DNA of 64,000 bases from Corythucha ciliata. Taxonomy: Eukaryota > Arthropoda > Insecta > Hemiptera > Tingidae. The stretch covers positions 55,471,253 through 55,535,252 of the forward strand of contig CM075939.1 in assembly GCA_038030265.1 (NCBI GenBank), given 5' to 3'. Made by a program: the position numbers and the translations under genes. Each line of letters starts with the position of its first letter. Positions within the stretch are counted from its first letter, which is position 1. Under the pieces are notes generated by a model. It did no database searches and had not been told where the DNA came from. It saw only the letters and a list, made by a program, of their open reading frames with translations. Below, piece by piece: positions 42,705 through 55,440 of the stretch.

Positions 42705-45534
42705 TTACAAGTTTTTTTTTGCATGGACCTTTCTGATACCACCCGGCGACAATTTTACTAAGAAAACAACCGGACTTGAAATGTCCATGACACGGCCGGG
42801 GGTCGACTTCTTAAACTGGACTGGAGAGGGTAGTTTGACTAAGACTTTGTAGTTTAGATTGAACTTGACATTTACGTGCTTTGTGACATCTTTGACTTCA
42901 GACCCAAAAGAACCAAAATTTGGGTGCATCATCGAGCACGGAGCTCTCACTGGATAACTGAACATCAAGGATGCAGGGCTTGAACCAGCCGACGTCGTTG
43001 GTATATTCCGACACGATGACGTCATCCAGTTTGTCTCTGGATGTCGTACTTGAGAGGGCTATCAGTTTTTTTTTTAACGCTGATTTGACAGTTTGGACTG
43101 CTCTCTCCGCTAAACCGTTACTAGCTGGGTGGAATGGAGGGCTAGTAATAAAATTGATTTTACATTTTCCTAAAAAACGACGGAATTCCGCAGAATTGAA
43201 TGGAGGTCCGTTGTCCGATACTAGAGTTACCGGAAAGCCAAAAGTTGCAAATAATTTTTTTAGTGCTCGAACCACCGGTTCCGTAGACGTAGAGCCCATT
43301 CTTACCACCTCAATCCACTTCGAATATTCGTCTATAACCAACAAAAAGGTTGATTGGTCCAGGTAGAAAAAAAAGCTTTGCCAAGCTTTGTCGGTCTTCA
43401 CCATAGGTTTTACGATAGGTTTACTGTTAGCATTTTGGGACAATTGACACGCCGCACAACTGTCCACTAAGCGTGTCAAGTCACTCTCGATGCCTGGCCA
43501 CCAAAGCCAAGACCTTGCAAGCGTTTTTGAACGGACGATCCCCGGATGATCTCTATGTAACAGTCTTAAAACTCGGGAACGGAGACGTTCGGGGATCACG
43601 ACTCTATGCCCGTAAACAATACAACCCTTTTCGAGTGTTAAAGAAGTTCGAAACTTGAAATACGGTCGCACTTCTGGTTCAAGTTTGTTTAAGTCTGCCC
43701 ACCCGTTTTTCATGTACTCGAAGACAGCTTTTGTTACAGGGTCTTCGTTGGCAGATGCTACGTCCTTATGATCCACTAAATTTTCGTCGAACGCTACATT
43801 GATTAAATTGCACTGAAGGTCCACTGGTTCCTCGGGCAATGGAAGGCGAGACAACGCATCCGCGTGCCCGATGGAGGAGCCCTTTTTATACTGTACTGTG
43901 TACGAATATTCAGACAGTCTCAAGGCCCAGCGTTGCAGTCGGGAGGCTGCCGTTTGAGGAATCGACTTTGAGGGACCGAATATGTGTTGCAAAGGCTGGT
44001 GGTCCGTCACTAACGTAAATTTTTGCCCCCAAAGGTACTTTTCAAACTTAGTGACCGCGAAAATGAGGCCTAAAGCCTCTTTGTCTAGTTGACTATAGTT
44101 TCTTTGGGTTGCTGTTAACGTCGCTGAAGCGAACGCAGCCGGTAGCTCCTGCCCCTCTACCACATGACATAGCACTGCACCTACGCCATAAGAACTACAA
44201 TCGGATGTTACGACTATGGGTAGCTTTGGGTTGAACAGTACCAGAAGGGATTTATCAGAAACGAGCTCTTTAGATTTCTCAAAGGCTTCCTGGCATTCCT
44301 GTGACCAAATCCACTGGACTGATTTCCGCGTGAGATTGTGGAGTGGTTCTAATAAGTCAGGGGGACAATTCAAAAACTTATGGAAGAAATTCAGTAAGCC
44401 CAAGTATGATCTCAATTCCGAAACATTCGTAGGGGAACGTGCCGCGCGTAACGCTTCAACTTTTTCAGGACTGGGATGTAAGCCAGTGTCGTCCAAGAGA
44501 TAGCCGAGGTAATTTATTGAAGTCGTGAGGAACTGGCTTTTGGCAACGTTAATCTTCACGTTGAAGTGATTTAGCCTTTCTAAAATCTGAAATAAAGTTT
44601 GCTTACATTCTTCCTTTGTTGCCCCACCCACGATTATATCGTCCAAGTACGCACTAGTTTTTGGGATACCTCTTAAAATTTGATCCATAATACTTTGAAA
44701 AACGAATGGTGCAGCGGAAACTCCGAAAACTAAACGGCGGTATTTGTAAAGGCCACAATGAGTGTTGATGGTAAGTAAAGGCTGACAGGCCTCGGAAACC
44801 TTGACCTGCAAATACGCGTTTTTCAGGTCTAATCAGCAAAAGTACTTGCACTCAGATAGTTTTTGGAAAATGTCGTCAACGCACGGTAGGGGATAATGGC
44901 TCAACTCTAGGCACTTATTGACCGTATTTTTGAAGTCGGCGCAGAGTCGTATGGTGCCATCTTTCTTCGGCACACACACGATAGGGGACGCCCAACGACT
45001 ATCTTGAACCTTTTCAACAATACCTTGTTTCTCCAGAGCCTCTAATTCCCGCTCTACCTCATTTCTTAAGGCATAGGGCACATTGTATGCCTTATGAAAA
45101 ATGGGCGAAGCGTCCTTTTGAACGACTAAAGAAGCTTCGAAATCACGAATCGGATCTGAATTGCTATCCGGAAGAATATTCGGAAAGTGTGTCCTAATTT
45201 GAAGCAGAACTGATTCATTCACTGGTTCAATCGAATGAATCGTTCCCTGAGACAACCGACCTTCCTTAAGTAGATCTCGCCAGTTCGGTTCAACTTTGTC
45301 AAGCCAGTCACGGCCGAGCAACGGCTTGGGTACTGAGGAGTCGCCAACGACCAAGGAAAGGTTTTCCACCACCTTATTGTGAATATGAACAGAATTGAAC
45401 TTCACTATGCCTACCAGTCGAAGCACATGGCCGCTTGCCGTAGAGAGCTTCAGTTTACATGGATACAACCAGACAGCAGGTTTTGAAAACATGGAACGGG
45501 ATGATGGAAAAAGCAGCGCCTCTATCAACCTCAA
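42705..45534 (-). pseudogene. Gypsy pol: protease end, RT, RNase H, integrase
   Basis: On the minus strand: protease-linked LLGRDWL, RT (RWASPIVCVPKKDGTIRLCA, LDLKNAYLQ, YRRLVFGVSAAPFVFQ, catalytic AYLDD near 44655), RNase H (VVTSDCSSYGVGAVL, LVTDHQPLQHIF), H2C2 zinc finger (HRDHPGIV, CAACQ), integrase core (LVSDNGPPFNS, NGLAERAVQTVK). Breaks: an in-frame TGA at 44833-44835; a deletion in integrase, where the segment with the first catalytic Asp is missing between KTDKAWQSF and IDEYSKW; and loss of frame after about 43000, with the tail YKVLVKLPSP in another frame. Not functional. Confidence 0.88.
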
Positions 45535-46571
45535 AATTAATTTCTGATGCCCCAGGACTCAATTTAACAGGGAAAAACAAAGGACTACTTACAAAATCTG
45601 AATTAACGCTAGAACACGCGAAGACCGCGGAGGCATCTCTGTTTGGACAGCAACGTGCGATGCGGCCGATCTTGCCACATCGCACGTGGCAAGATGCCAC
45701 TGAGTGAAACAGGTCCAATCCTTGGACGGGCATGATGCTTCGCCGTGATTGTAACGGCCGCAACGAGAACAAGAAGGCTGCGGTGAACCAGATCGGCTTG
45801 GTGACCGAGTAACTTGGGGCCTCGACGATCTCGTACGGCTGAACGAACGGCGTCGCGGTGATGGTTGTGCTGTGACTGCATGAATATGAGGTCGGGACCC
45901 TGATTGCACCGAGGAGAGCATCACGTTTTACAGGGTCCATGTCTTGGACTGACTTAACGGCTTGGTCGAAAGTAAGATTTGTCTCCCCGATCAACCTGCG
46001 AATCATCGATTCGTCCGACAGGCCCACAATTAGACGATCACGAAGTGCCTGGTCTCGGAACTCACCGAAGTTACAGGTTGCTGCTAAATGTTTGAGAGCG
46101 ATGATAAACGACTGCACCGACTCGCCCGGTGTTGAACTTGAAGCGTTCGGCTATTTCGCAACGGGCAGGAGAATAGTGACTTTTAAGCCTGTCGATGACA
46201 GTGACAAAGGGTAAGTCCAATGGCTTTTCGGGCGCCACGACGTTTTTGAGCGTCTGATAAACGTCTGGTCCGATAAGAACTACGAGGGAGCTCACTTTTT
46301 CGACATCGGGAAGGTGGTTGACTGAGAAGAACGCTTCCAGTCTTTCCAAGTAGTTCTCGAATGGTCCAGTCCCTTCGACAAATGGGGCGATCGAACCGAT
46401 AATACCAGCTCTTTTTATTGTTGACGACGTCGAAAGCGAAGCTGGGGCGCTCGAAGGAACATTTCCACTGGACTTCTTAGGAGTCTCACACGTGTCCGAG
46501 TTGGGATCCGTTGACTCTGATGAATCCCGGGAACGACTCGACTTCTAGATATTTTTTTTCTTGCGAACCAT
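45455..46571 (-). pseudogene. Gypsy gag and protease, frameshifted
   Basis: Gag likely starts with MVRKKKN at 46571, just inside the 5' LTR and primer site. A TAG follows within eight codons (near 46547). The capsid-like region (FENYLERLEAFFSVNHL, VVLIGPDVYQTLKN, SHYSPARCEIAERFKF) shifts frame near 46120 and continues (HLAATCNFGEFRDQALRDRL). A zinc-knuckle-like stretch (CHVRCGKIGRIARCC) and the protease FEVDRGAAFSIIP follow; the catalytic D[ST]GA reads DRGA. Gag forms the capsid and protease processes it in intact relatives. Confidence 0.8.
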
Positions 46572-46584
46572 CCTCGTCGCCAAT

Positions 46585-46768
46585 TGATGTGTCCGAGGTG
46601 ACTGTGAGGATGAATAGAGATCGGGGACAAGCCCGAAAACAATTAAAGATTGGGGACTCACAAAACGCTTACTTTATTCCGGCTTCCAAACATACAAGTA
46701 ACCTTTTCCAGTGCTCGGTAACAATGTTGATATTTAGTCTGGCGACACAATCGGGCGCTAACACTACA
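46585..46768 (-). repeat. 5' LTR (about 184 bp) of the minus-strand Gypsy element
   Basis: Partner of 42511-42692, with a handful of substitutions and a 2-base length difference, so this insertion is older than the one at 32149. AAAAA follows at 46769-46773. Confidence 0.88.
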
Positions 46769-46773
46769 AAAAA

Positions 46774-49527
46774 CACTAAAACACACTATAGTTCGAAGTG
46801 CAATAGTTTCCGAGACATGATTTTTATCGCGATTTATAACGCAAATTCCTATTAAGGAAAAATTCAGGATTTGTCTCTACGTAAAAATTATGTTTCTTAT
46901 TTATATAGAGGGGCCTCATATAGAGATTTTCGCCCCGGGCCCCGATAACTGTCGGTCCGCCAGTGTTGAGCCTGTTTTGAAAAAAAAAAAAAATGACGGT
47001 AGTGGTAGTCGGCGGCTGGAGCTAAATCATCACTTTCACAAAGTTTGGGTGTTAAATTGGCTTGTACACCGTGAACGTGGGTTGAGGGGTCTTATTATCT
47101 CAGCTGGTGGGTGGTGGCAAGTATCAAACCCTCTTAAACCCTTCAATGGTGAAATTCCCCTTATAATGTTATTTAATGATACAACAGGAATATTCCTTTT
47201 TTCTATTTATACCGTTGTAAATCTTCATGATTTGCTCCGTTGATATGCAAATTTGGACTAATGGTAGGGTTTAGTGTACAGCTCTTCGTGTGATTGATTA
47301 TCTGTTCATTGCTTCATCTCAACTGTCAACGTATTTAGATCTGCATGTTTCTTTTAGCTCATTCAATCAGTCTTTATGTTGAGACAATTCATATAACTTG
47401 TTGTCCGGTGCCTTCGGGAACGATTTTACTCGCTTTAACAATGAAGCTTTGCTGCAAAGGATTGGCTACATTTCATTTTAATTAATTTCGTAATTGGTTT
47501 GTTGTGAGTCTTAAGAACCCATTTACCTTCAAGAAAATGGGTGGATTCATTGCAGAAAATTAGGCGGGTAACATACAAGTTAATAAATTATCTTCAATGG
47601 AACCTGTAAAACAATTTTTTTTTTTTTTTAACGATAATTATCGGTTTATAACTTCAACAACAGGTATTCCTTGCAACAGAGGACGCATTAATACTTGATT
47701 TATGAAACTAGTTTCTGATACACGTCCTGTAATTTTTGCTAACATTATTTCCATGAATACACAATACGCCTTGACTTCCACGTATCCATTTCTCCCCTCC
47801 CTACCGCCCTTCACTCTAAATCCTCATGTTTACGATGTTGTGCGCTTGCCGCCCCCAGCCACCCAGCAAACACCATTCAGTGAACGGTCGGCAACAACTT
47901 TGAGGGCATGAACAGCCTCCTTTAAAATGATAACATCGTCCAATAGCGTCACTTTTTTTCAACGTGCCTTCTTAAGTTTCTTTTTGAACATCCGATTTTT
48001 TTTTTTTTTTTTTTCATTATCTTTGGAACATCTCACGCCGTCGGTAACAGTATCCCCTTGGCTCTCTCAACTGGTACCGCCCGAACGGCCGGCCGGTCTT
48101 TTGAGAAAGGCCGCGACTTTTTTCCCTTTAAAAAATCTGAATTGACGCTTAACAAGCGTCCGGCTTACTTTTTTTTTTTTTAAAGCACCCTTTCACCTAC
48201 TGGGCTTTTTTGGGGATGCTGAGGTTTTTTTTTGTAATAAAAGCAAAAAACGATAGTTTTCATAGAATTCCGGAGTCCATGAAGCTTATATAATTCCTAA
48301 ATTAAAGCTCATGAGGTCACCTCTATTAACCCGCCTGTAAGTACATATTTTTTTCCCCCATGAGGTGCATGGGAAATAAGCGAGCGAAACGAAAAAGGTC
48401 TAAAAGCCACGTTTCCACGCCACTTTACTACCTCGCAGAATTAACCAGCCCATTTCAGCGTAAGCCAAGGGTATTTCAACTATACACGAAAAAAACACAG
48501 GCACGTCGACGACCTCTACGAACGACCTTTTCGACAAAGTTTTATCGGCTTCAGTTTAGAAAAAAAAAAAAAAAAAATGCGATGCGGCGTGCGCTTTACT
48601 GCAATTACCACGCGGGGACGACCTCATGATGATGGCGAAGCTTCGTGAGAGTAAGGGTCCCCTCACTGCAATGCCCATCGAACTTTTTACTCTTTCGTAC
48701 ACATCTTTAGAGGTTCCAATTTATCTTCTTTATAAAGAAGCTTTTCAGCCTGAGTGTGTGAGCGGGAGGGGGTTGGCTAATTTACGAGCGTTAAATCACC
48801 TCGCAAAACATCACCATTTGATTACTACCTGCACTTTTTAAATTGCAAACCTTTCTCGTTATACGAGTGAGCTTGATAATCCTGACACCTCTCACCTTTG
48901 AACGGCTATACGAGTTTGATCCGAACAGTGGTGTTTAGCGCGTCAAAAACATCGCAGATCTGAAGTCAAAAATTGTGAGATAAGTGCAATTGATGGTACT
49001 GTACATCTTGAAAAGACCGCCCCCTTTTTAAGTTCATCCAACAAACCAACCACGTAAAGATTCAGTTGAATAGCACTGTAAGAATGAAAGAAGGGGAAGA
49101 AGAAAAATAAATAAAAAAAAGAATCAGCGTAAAGCTCCCGGTTTGCTTTGGCCTGCGTTGTTTGATCTTTGTAATTTATGGACGCTACAGGAGCAGGCAA
49201 GTTTTTTTTTTTAAATAAAAGGGGTGGCGTGAGGCCTCGTTATATGCAGGCGGCGAATGGATCGCGCAGATAGCCGCGAGCCTCCCCGGTCACGATCTCT
49301 TAAGATATATTTTGCTCTTTTCTTCTTCTTCTTTTCTTTAGAGGAAGACTTCTTAGCAGTGGGAAGTTCGAGACATTTTAAGTGAGAAAATATGGCTCGG
49401 CGTGTGCTTGGGTGGCAGGCATGGTATGGAGAGGGGGGGGGGGAGATTGACTGAAAAGAAAAGGTAAAATGGTAATTTCGGCCTACGAATTTCAATGCGA
49501 TGGCATACTGTAAAGAAGCTGCTCTCC

Positions 49528-49564
<37 letters not shown>

Positions 49565-50970
49565 CGAGCATTGCGCCTGATTTGGTTTGCCTCAGGTGTT
49601 AACAGAAAAAAGAAGCAAAACTTCCCAAGAAGTCGAGATTTACACGTCTTGAAGAGGCGGCTAAACTATACTCATACTATTACATCATACACGAAAGCTT
49701 TTGAGCTTGTGTACGGTGATTAAAATTTTAAAACAACGGCAGCGAGATCCCTAGGGCCAAATTAATTAACATAAATAAAGCGCTGCCGCTTATGTAAATC
49801 AATAAACACTATTTATACCCACAAAACTTGTGTTCCGAAGTACATTTTTTTTTTTCCGAAATTCATTTTTTCAAGGCGCCATACTCTATAACGTTTTGAA
49901 ATAAATAAAAAAAGCAGATGTACTCCTCCTCATAGTCCTCCCTGCTCCCACCATACAAGCCCCTCGTCATAAGCAACACAAGAAAAATCGTCTGAACAGA
50001 TCGTGTACGGTTGACTAGATCCCTCCGAGTGTGCACTACCGGGCCCACCAAGGTATATGCAAAGTCATCTCGCGTCTCAAAAAAAAAAGAGAATTTAGAT
50101 TGTTCGGGAGGTAGTCCCATGGAAATGGTTTGGTGACTGGGCTGGGGGGGAGGGGGATTGGACAAAAAAGGGACGACGAAGGTAATACCCCTGACTGTGA
50201 TCAATCAAAAGGGTTGCAGGAATGACTCGATAAAATTTTTATTATTTTTATTCGATACCTCACAGATTGAAGGGGTTGTATGAGGGGGGGACAGGTGCGA
50301 TATACATATTTATTGTATGAATTATAAAAATCTCCCCTTTCCCCCCTCGTCGCATTGTACTCGTTCGGTTGTTTTTTTTCATAATCATTATCTTTTGTTG
50401 GTGCCGGAATCGTGCGCTCGACAAGCGAAAGGCGAGGCGTTAATTTCAACCAAATTGCTCCCAGAGTACTTGAATAATTTGCAAGTTCAAAACAGACGAG
50501 TTATACCTGCCTGGTGCATTCAACGTCAACTGGTCCCTTCACCAGTGGTTGTGGTGTCTTTCACGAATTTATTCGTCGGAGGGTGGGAGCTAAACATTAA
50601 TTTGCATCACTTAAGTGGATACATTATAATAATAAAACGGCGTTCGGCTTCTGGGACAGGTTTAAATAGGCGCATATTAATGTTTGATTAATGAGATTTT
50701 TAAGGAGGTGATTTGATTTAAATAAAACCATTTTGGGCTCTCGAAGCGTGTAATGAGAAGTGATTGCCAGCGCGAGACTGTGCGGTGAGGAGGGGGGTAT
50801 TAGAGTGTTTATAAATACAAATGAGATGCATTTTTTATTACAGAAAGAATGACCATGTAGGTTATGAAAACGATTTGTGGCTATTCCATTCCCATCATTG
50901 GTAGTAGTCCCCATGTCCAATCCTTTTCCCTTCCCTTTTGAATACCCAGCGTAGACTGCTAATTCTATGC
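46774..50970. other. 4.2 kb without a recognised gene
   Basis: Non-repetitive AT-rich DNA punctuated by A/T tracts (46980-46993, 47999-48014, 48554-48577, 49532-49564) and G tracts (49433-49442, 50146-50152). Short open frames here are shadows or low-complexity. I found no LINE, LTR or MITE signature and no convincing exon. Confidence 0.5.
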
Positions 50971-51564
50971 TTTTTTTTTTTTTACCCTACGCCGATCTAT
51001 CATGGCTCTTCCGCCATAAGACCTTTTGCAGCCCAATACAGAGAAGCGAACTTCGACCAATTGGTCTCGTCGGAAGCAAATGCTAGTCTAATGTCCTCAA
51101 GTCGAGGACAGTCAAAAAGATGTTGGGAGGTCATAATTGAGTTTGTGCTGCAGAGAGTACAGTGAGGGTCGCCCTTCGGGTGAATTCTATGCAGATGTGC
51201 ATTCAGGTAGTCGTGTCCAGTGACAGCTCGGAAAGCGGCCACTGATTCGTGACGGGGGGAGGTCTCGTGGGACACGCTCATTTGGGTTGAGAAGGGTGGA
51301 CCACTGTTTGCCCTCAGCCAGAGAGTCTCTGTTGTTCCTGCAGTCTGTCATTCATGGAGGATATTGATAGGCTTTTGGCTGCAAGTAAACTGACTGGTGC
51401 ATCGGGCATGTCCATCAGGGAGCCTTCTTTGGCTAGGGCGTCAGCCCGCTCATTTCCCCAGATTCCAACATGTGAGGGGATCCACTGTAATGCCAGTGTA
51501 ACCCCATCACCGAGCAACCGCTCTATGAGTTTCCTACCCTCAAGCACATTGTAATAAATCAGTG

Positions 51565-52285
51565 GCTTCAAAGTTGAAGTTGAAAGAAGAAGAGGAAAAT
51601 AAGGAGAATCATCTGAGAAAAAAAGAAAAGGGGAGGAAGCATTTTTTTTTGTGGAATTATTCTGGTGAGTTAGGGAGCTCGGAGCCCGTCATCTCTGGCT
51701 ACTTTTGAATTGTCGCTATTTTGAGGAGACCGTCACCTCCAACCTCGTCATCTTGATTATAACGGCGAATAACTTCTAATTCCACACTACAACGCGGAGA
51801 TCGTCACCACCGCCCTCGTTTCTCCCTACAACGCGGAGATCGTCGCCACCGCCCTCGTTTCTCCGTACAACGCGGAGATCGTCGCCACCGCCCTCGTTTC
51901 TCCGTACAACGCGGAGATCGTCGCCACCGCCCTCGTTTCTCCGTACAACGCGGAGATCGTCACCACCACCCTCGTTTCTCCCTACAACACGGAGATCGTC
52001 CCCACAGCTCTCGTTTCCTTCTGCAACGCGGAGATCGCCATCTCCGCTCTCGTTTACTTCTACAACGCAGAAAACATCACGTCCGTTCCCCTCGATTTCA
52101 CAAACGTCTTCAGATTTCTCAAAACACTTGTTCCCTCCCGGTCTTGAATAAAAACCAACCAAAGGAAGTTAATTCAAATAATTTTTTAAAAATTGTTTAT
52201 CTAATTTCTTTCATTTGCAGAAAGTTCTCCGAATTAAATATCTTTAAATTTATCTATGAACTAAACCTTTACAACATCTCGGGAG
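51565..52285. mobile_element. Insertion in the LINE containing a 39-bp minisatellite
   Basis: This segment breaks the RNase H reading on the minus strand and belongs to neither flank. Its ends are approximate, and no inverted repeat or clear duplication marks them. It contains the 39-bp repeat, an AATAAA (52145-52150) after an open plus-strand frame, and a splice-acceptor-like TTTCTTTCATTTGCAG at 52205-52220. Confidence 0.55.
51780..52075. repeat. 39-bp minisatellite, about seven units
   Basis: The unit TACAACGCGGAGATCGTCGC plus CACCGCCCTCGTTTCTCCG repeats about seven times, the central four nearly identical and the right-hand units decaying. At 39 bp it is 13 codons, so two frames stay open: YNAEIVATALVSP repeats on the plus strand and RNEGGGDDLRVVR on the minus. 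Neither has a demonstrated start in a gene context. Confidence 0.85.
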
Positions 52286-54790
52286 GCTGTCGCAGCATTG
52301 GTGCACAGACTTATAATCGCAGCCTGAGAGTCACATAAGATAATGGACTTTGCACAATTTATAGAACCAAGCATCCTGAGAGCCAGTACCACTGCCCGAA
52401 TCTCCCCGTCGAAATTACTGGCAAGAACCCCAACCGGCGCAGCGATGGATCCTGCCGTTGAATACACGCCAGCCCCTCCATTACGCCTTGCTCCAGCAGC
52501 TGAACAATCGGTTCAGCTGCACCCGTAACCTGCTGCAGTACACCCGTAACCATTCATCTTCCGGGAACCGAGTGTGTATAGTTTCCAGCGCGACTGTCTT
52601 CAGCTCAATGGGAGGGGTTGTCGATTTTGAGACTGGCGAGATTAGGGTGTTGTAGCAAAGTGCTGTGCGGCGAGGGACAAGCTCTCCAGCAGATGGAAAC
52701 TGCTCAGGATTTTGAAGAGACTGTGTGAGACCATACTCGTCTTTCAGGGATTCAACCTTGGCCAGGAATGTGGTTTGGGTGGAGAGCCTGGGAACAGCAG
52801 GGCTGTATGACTTCCAGTGTTCCACATCGCTTCGCTGAAGTCGCTCGACAAGAACCAGAGCTGCTGATTCCCTCCTGTAATGTTGAGGCTCAATCCCTGT
52901 TTGCAGCTCCATTGCAACGATTGGGGTCGACACAGCGCCACCCGTTATGAGTCGGAGTGCATGGTTTTGGGCCACATCGATCTTCTTAACAGTTGCCGTT
53001 GAAGCAGTCACCATAAGCTCACTTCCATATTCCATGGAGGGTCTAACATAGCTCTTGTATGCAAGTGTCAGTACATCCTGCGAAGCTCCCCACTTAGTGC
53101 CAGTTAGTCTTTTGAGTAAGCTCAATCTCTTTGTGCCTTTCTGTGCATTATATTCGGCTTGTGCGTCCCAGGTTAAACGAGAGTCCAGCTTAATGCCAAG
53201 GTACGTTGCACAGTCAGTTTTCCTCAAAAGGTTGTCTCCAAGCGATAAAGAAATGGAGTGCTTCCTGGTGGAGAGGGTGAAAAACTGGAACTCTGTCTTG
53301 AGAGTGTTGACCTCCATTTCGTTTGTTGATGCCCAGTCAGAAAGACGGCCCAGTGAGTCATTCAAAGCTGACTCCAAAGCTGGAATATTGCTCGACGTTG
53401 CCCAAAGAACTAAGTCGTCTGCATAGAGCAGTGCATTGACTCCTGGAGTCGAAGTGACAGCTGATATCACGTCATCTATCATCACATTAAAGAGAGTCGG
53501 ACTAAGGACTGCCCCTTGAGGAACCCCATTTCGTGTCTGTCGAAAAGATGAGCATTCATCTCCATACCGCACTCGAATGAATCTCTGCGAGAGGAAGGAT
53601 CGAAAGGAGGAAAAAAGGCGGCCACTGAGCCCAATGTTCTGGAGCTTTTGGACAAGCAGCCTTCTGCACACCCTGTCGAATGCAGTTCTAAAATCAACAA
53701 ACACAGCAAGTGTGCTCTGTTTGTGATGGAAGTCATCTTTTATCCCTTGGGTTAACCGCAGAACTTGTTCTATGGTGCACCAATGCTTCCTGAAGCCTGC
53801 TTGTTCCCCTGACAGTAGATTGTACTGGTCCAGGTACCGTTGCAGTCGGCTAAGGACCAGTCTCTCAAAAACTTTAGAAAAAACACTTGTGAGTGCAATA
53901 GGGCGGTAGCTTGCTGGGCTCTCTGCTGGTTTACCAGTTTTCAGTATTGGAACAATTTCTGATTTCCTCCAGTCAGCTGGGAAGTGTATCCTCCATACTA
54001 GATTTAGGAAGGTTCTGACAGTCTCTCCGGCGGAAGTACCCAAATTTATTAGAAATTCTGGCAGCAAGTCGTCTGGCCCCGCGCTCCTGCCTTTCCTCGT
54101 GTTTTGAAGTGCTGAGTCAACTTCCTCCCATGAAAAATCGTTGTTAAGAAGTTCGTGTTCTCCTTCTCTGGAGCAGGTGGGAATTGCAGATGTCGTTGGT
54201 TCCAAGACTTTTGAAGTTGGGCGATAGTTGCTCACACTGGCAAAATGCTTAACAAAATGCTTTCTGTCTGGGGTCGATACGTATTCGGCCAGGTTTTCAT
54301 CAATAAAGTTTTCCCAGGTCCTCCCCACAGGTTCTGTTCGGCTATAATCCCATCTGGTGGACGGGGCATTAATGTCGCCACATAGTATGCAATGGCGATC
54401 CCATATATCTTCTAACCAGGTAAGTGAGGGGTTATTGCGCGGCGGGTTATGCACAAAGACTAAACGTCGAAGTGTTTTCCCTTTCCATATCTTCAGCTCG
54501 ACAGCCTCCATTTTGTCAGGCACGCTCATCTCTTTTCATGAGAACTGCACAGTTAGCGTTGACTTCGCAGCCACCAGGATTCCAGATGAGCATTGTCGGC
54601 TTCTAGGGAGGACATACGTTTGGTAGCCAGGAGCTTGGAACTTCGTGAGATTGTCTGTAGCGGCACCCGCCTCAACAATTGCATATACGTCAGTGTCGTT
54701 TTCTTTTATATGCAGCTGGAGCTCAGTAAACTTTGCTTCAGTCAAACCTCCGGCGTTCCAATATATCGTTTTGAGAGTGGCTGTTAGTGG

Positions 54791-55440
54791 TGGCTTGTTT
54801 GGTCTTGGTCTTGTTTGGTGGTGGCCTAGACAAAGGCCGATGAAATTCTATGCTGAAACCTCTCAAATGAAGGTGGAACGTGGGACACAATTTTGAGCCC
54901 ATCAGAATGCTTAATTTTATGCAAAGTTACGGAACAGAGCAAAGATCACAACGTACAGGTAATATTATTGATTATTGGTTATTGATCGTTGATTATTGGG
55001 CCCGGGGTCCCAATAATACCGGGGCTACCTACATCATGGTCGGAGGGAACAATATTTCGGCAGGTGGGAGTCAGCCCTATAAAATCTGCCTTCAGCTAGC
55101 TCAGCCATCTGAACCAGGATAGCAGCACGAAATTTGGGCTGCATTGACGAGCCCGCAATCTGATATTGTCGAGAAAATCGTAAACTTAGCTAGAGAACCT
55201 ATAGTTACACACAGGTACTGACATTACCCGCCATAGGTGGTCCTTTAGAGAGAGAAGAGCTGGTGAGCGTAACCTACATCACGGTTAGTATAATAAGGAT
55301 GGCCATTTCGCCGTTTGTTTACGTTTTTCGATACTGTATATAGATGAGGGATGGTGACCTACACCACAATATGCTCCCTCCCACCACTTAACATTCATTT
55401 AGCGTTCCAACACCTTTGGAACTGAGTTATTTCGATTCGT
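54791..55440. other. No gene recognised
   Basis: It includes a palindrome-like stretch around TTATTGGGCCCGGGGTCCCAATAATA (54993-55018; 26 bases with central mismatch, split here as ATTATTGGGCCCGG and GGTCCCAATAATA). Confidence 0.4.

Larger units (their letters stand above)
42511..46768 (-). mobile_element. Ty3/Gypsy LTR retrotransposon, complete in outline, defective
   Basis: Bounded by 182- and 184-bp LTRs and an AAAAA duplication (42506-42510, 46769-46773). The minus-strand order is LTR, primer-binding site (ATTGGCGACGAGGATGG), gag, protease, RT, RNase H, integrase, purine tract, LTR. It resembles the K02A2.6-like polyprotein group. At 4.26 kb it is about the size of that group's short members; small deletions and several stops are present. 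Confidence 0.9.
51000..54760 (-). pseudogene. LINE ORF2: endonuclease, reverse transcriptase, RNase H, broken
   Basis: The endonuclease starts near YWNAGGLTEAKFTELQ (54760), with CGDINAPSTRWDYS. It is shortened: sequence after WENFIDENLAEYVS jumps to PDRKHFVKHF, losing the end of the domain. RT motifs follow: SYRPIALTSVFSKVFERL, FVDFRTAFDRVCR, RNGVPQGAVLSPTLFNVMID and LLYADDLVLW (near 53420). RNase H lies in another frame (DGEIRAVVLALRML, ILCDSQAAI to 52300) and resumes after the insertion (IPSHVGIWGNERADALAKEG, 51440). A stop codon breaks the endonuclease at 54536-54538, and frames change near 52500 and 51300. Confidence 0.85.
50971..54790 (-). mobile_element. I/Jockey-superfamily LINE with RNase H, 5'-truncated, interrupted
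   Basis: On the minus strand it runs from endonuclease near 54790 through RT and RNase H to a C-terminal CCHC-like end (CTLCSTNSIMTSQHLFDC) and an A-rich tail complementary to 50971-50983. A roughly 0.7-kb foreign segment (about 51565-52285) splits the RNase H. No ORF1 is seen upstream. It belongs to a different LINE lineage from the Jockey-like copy at 9-14 kb, which lacks RNase H. Confidence 0.88.

Noticed and set aside
48360..48841. Small basic open frames in the 46.8-51 kb gap
   Set aside because: No motif, no splice context and low-complexity lysine runs.
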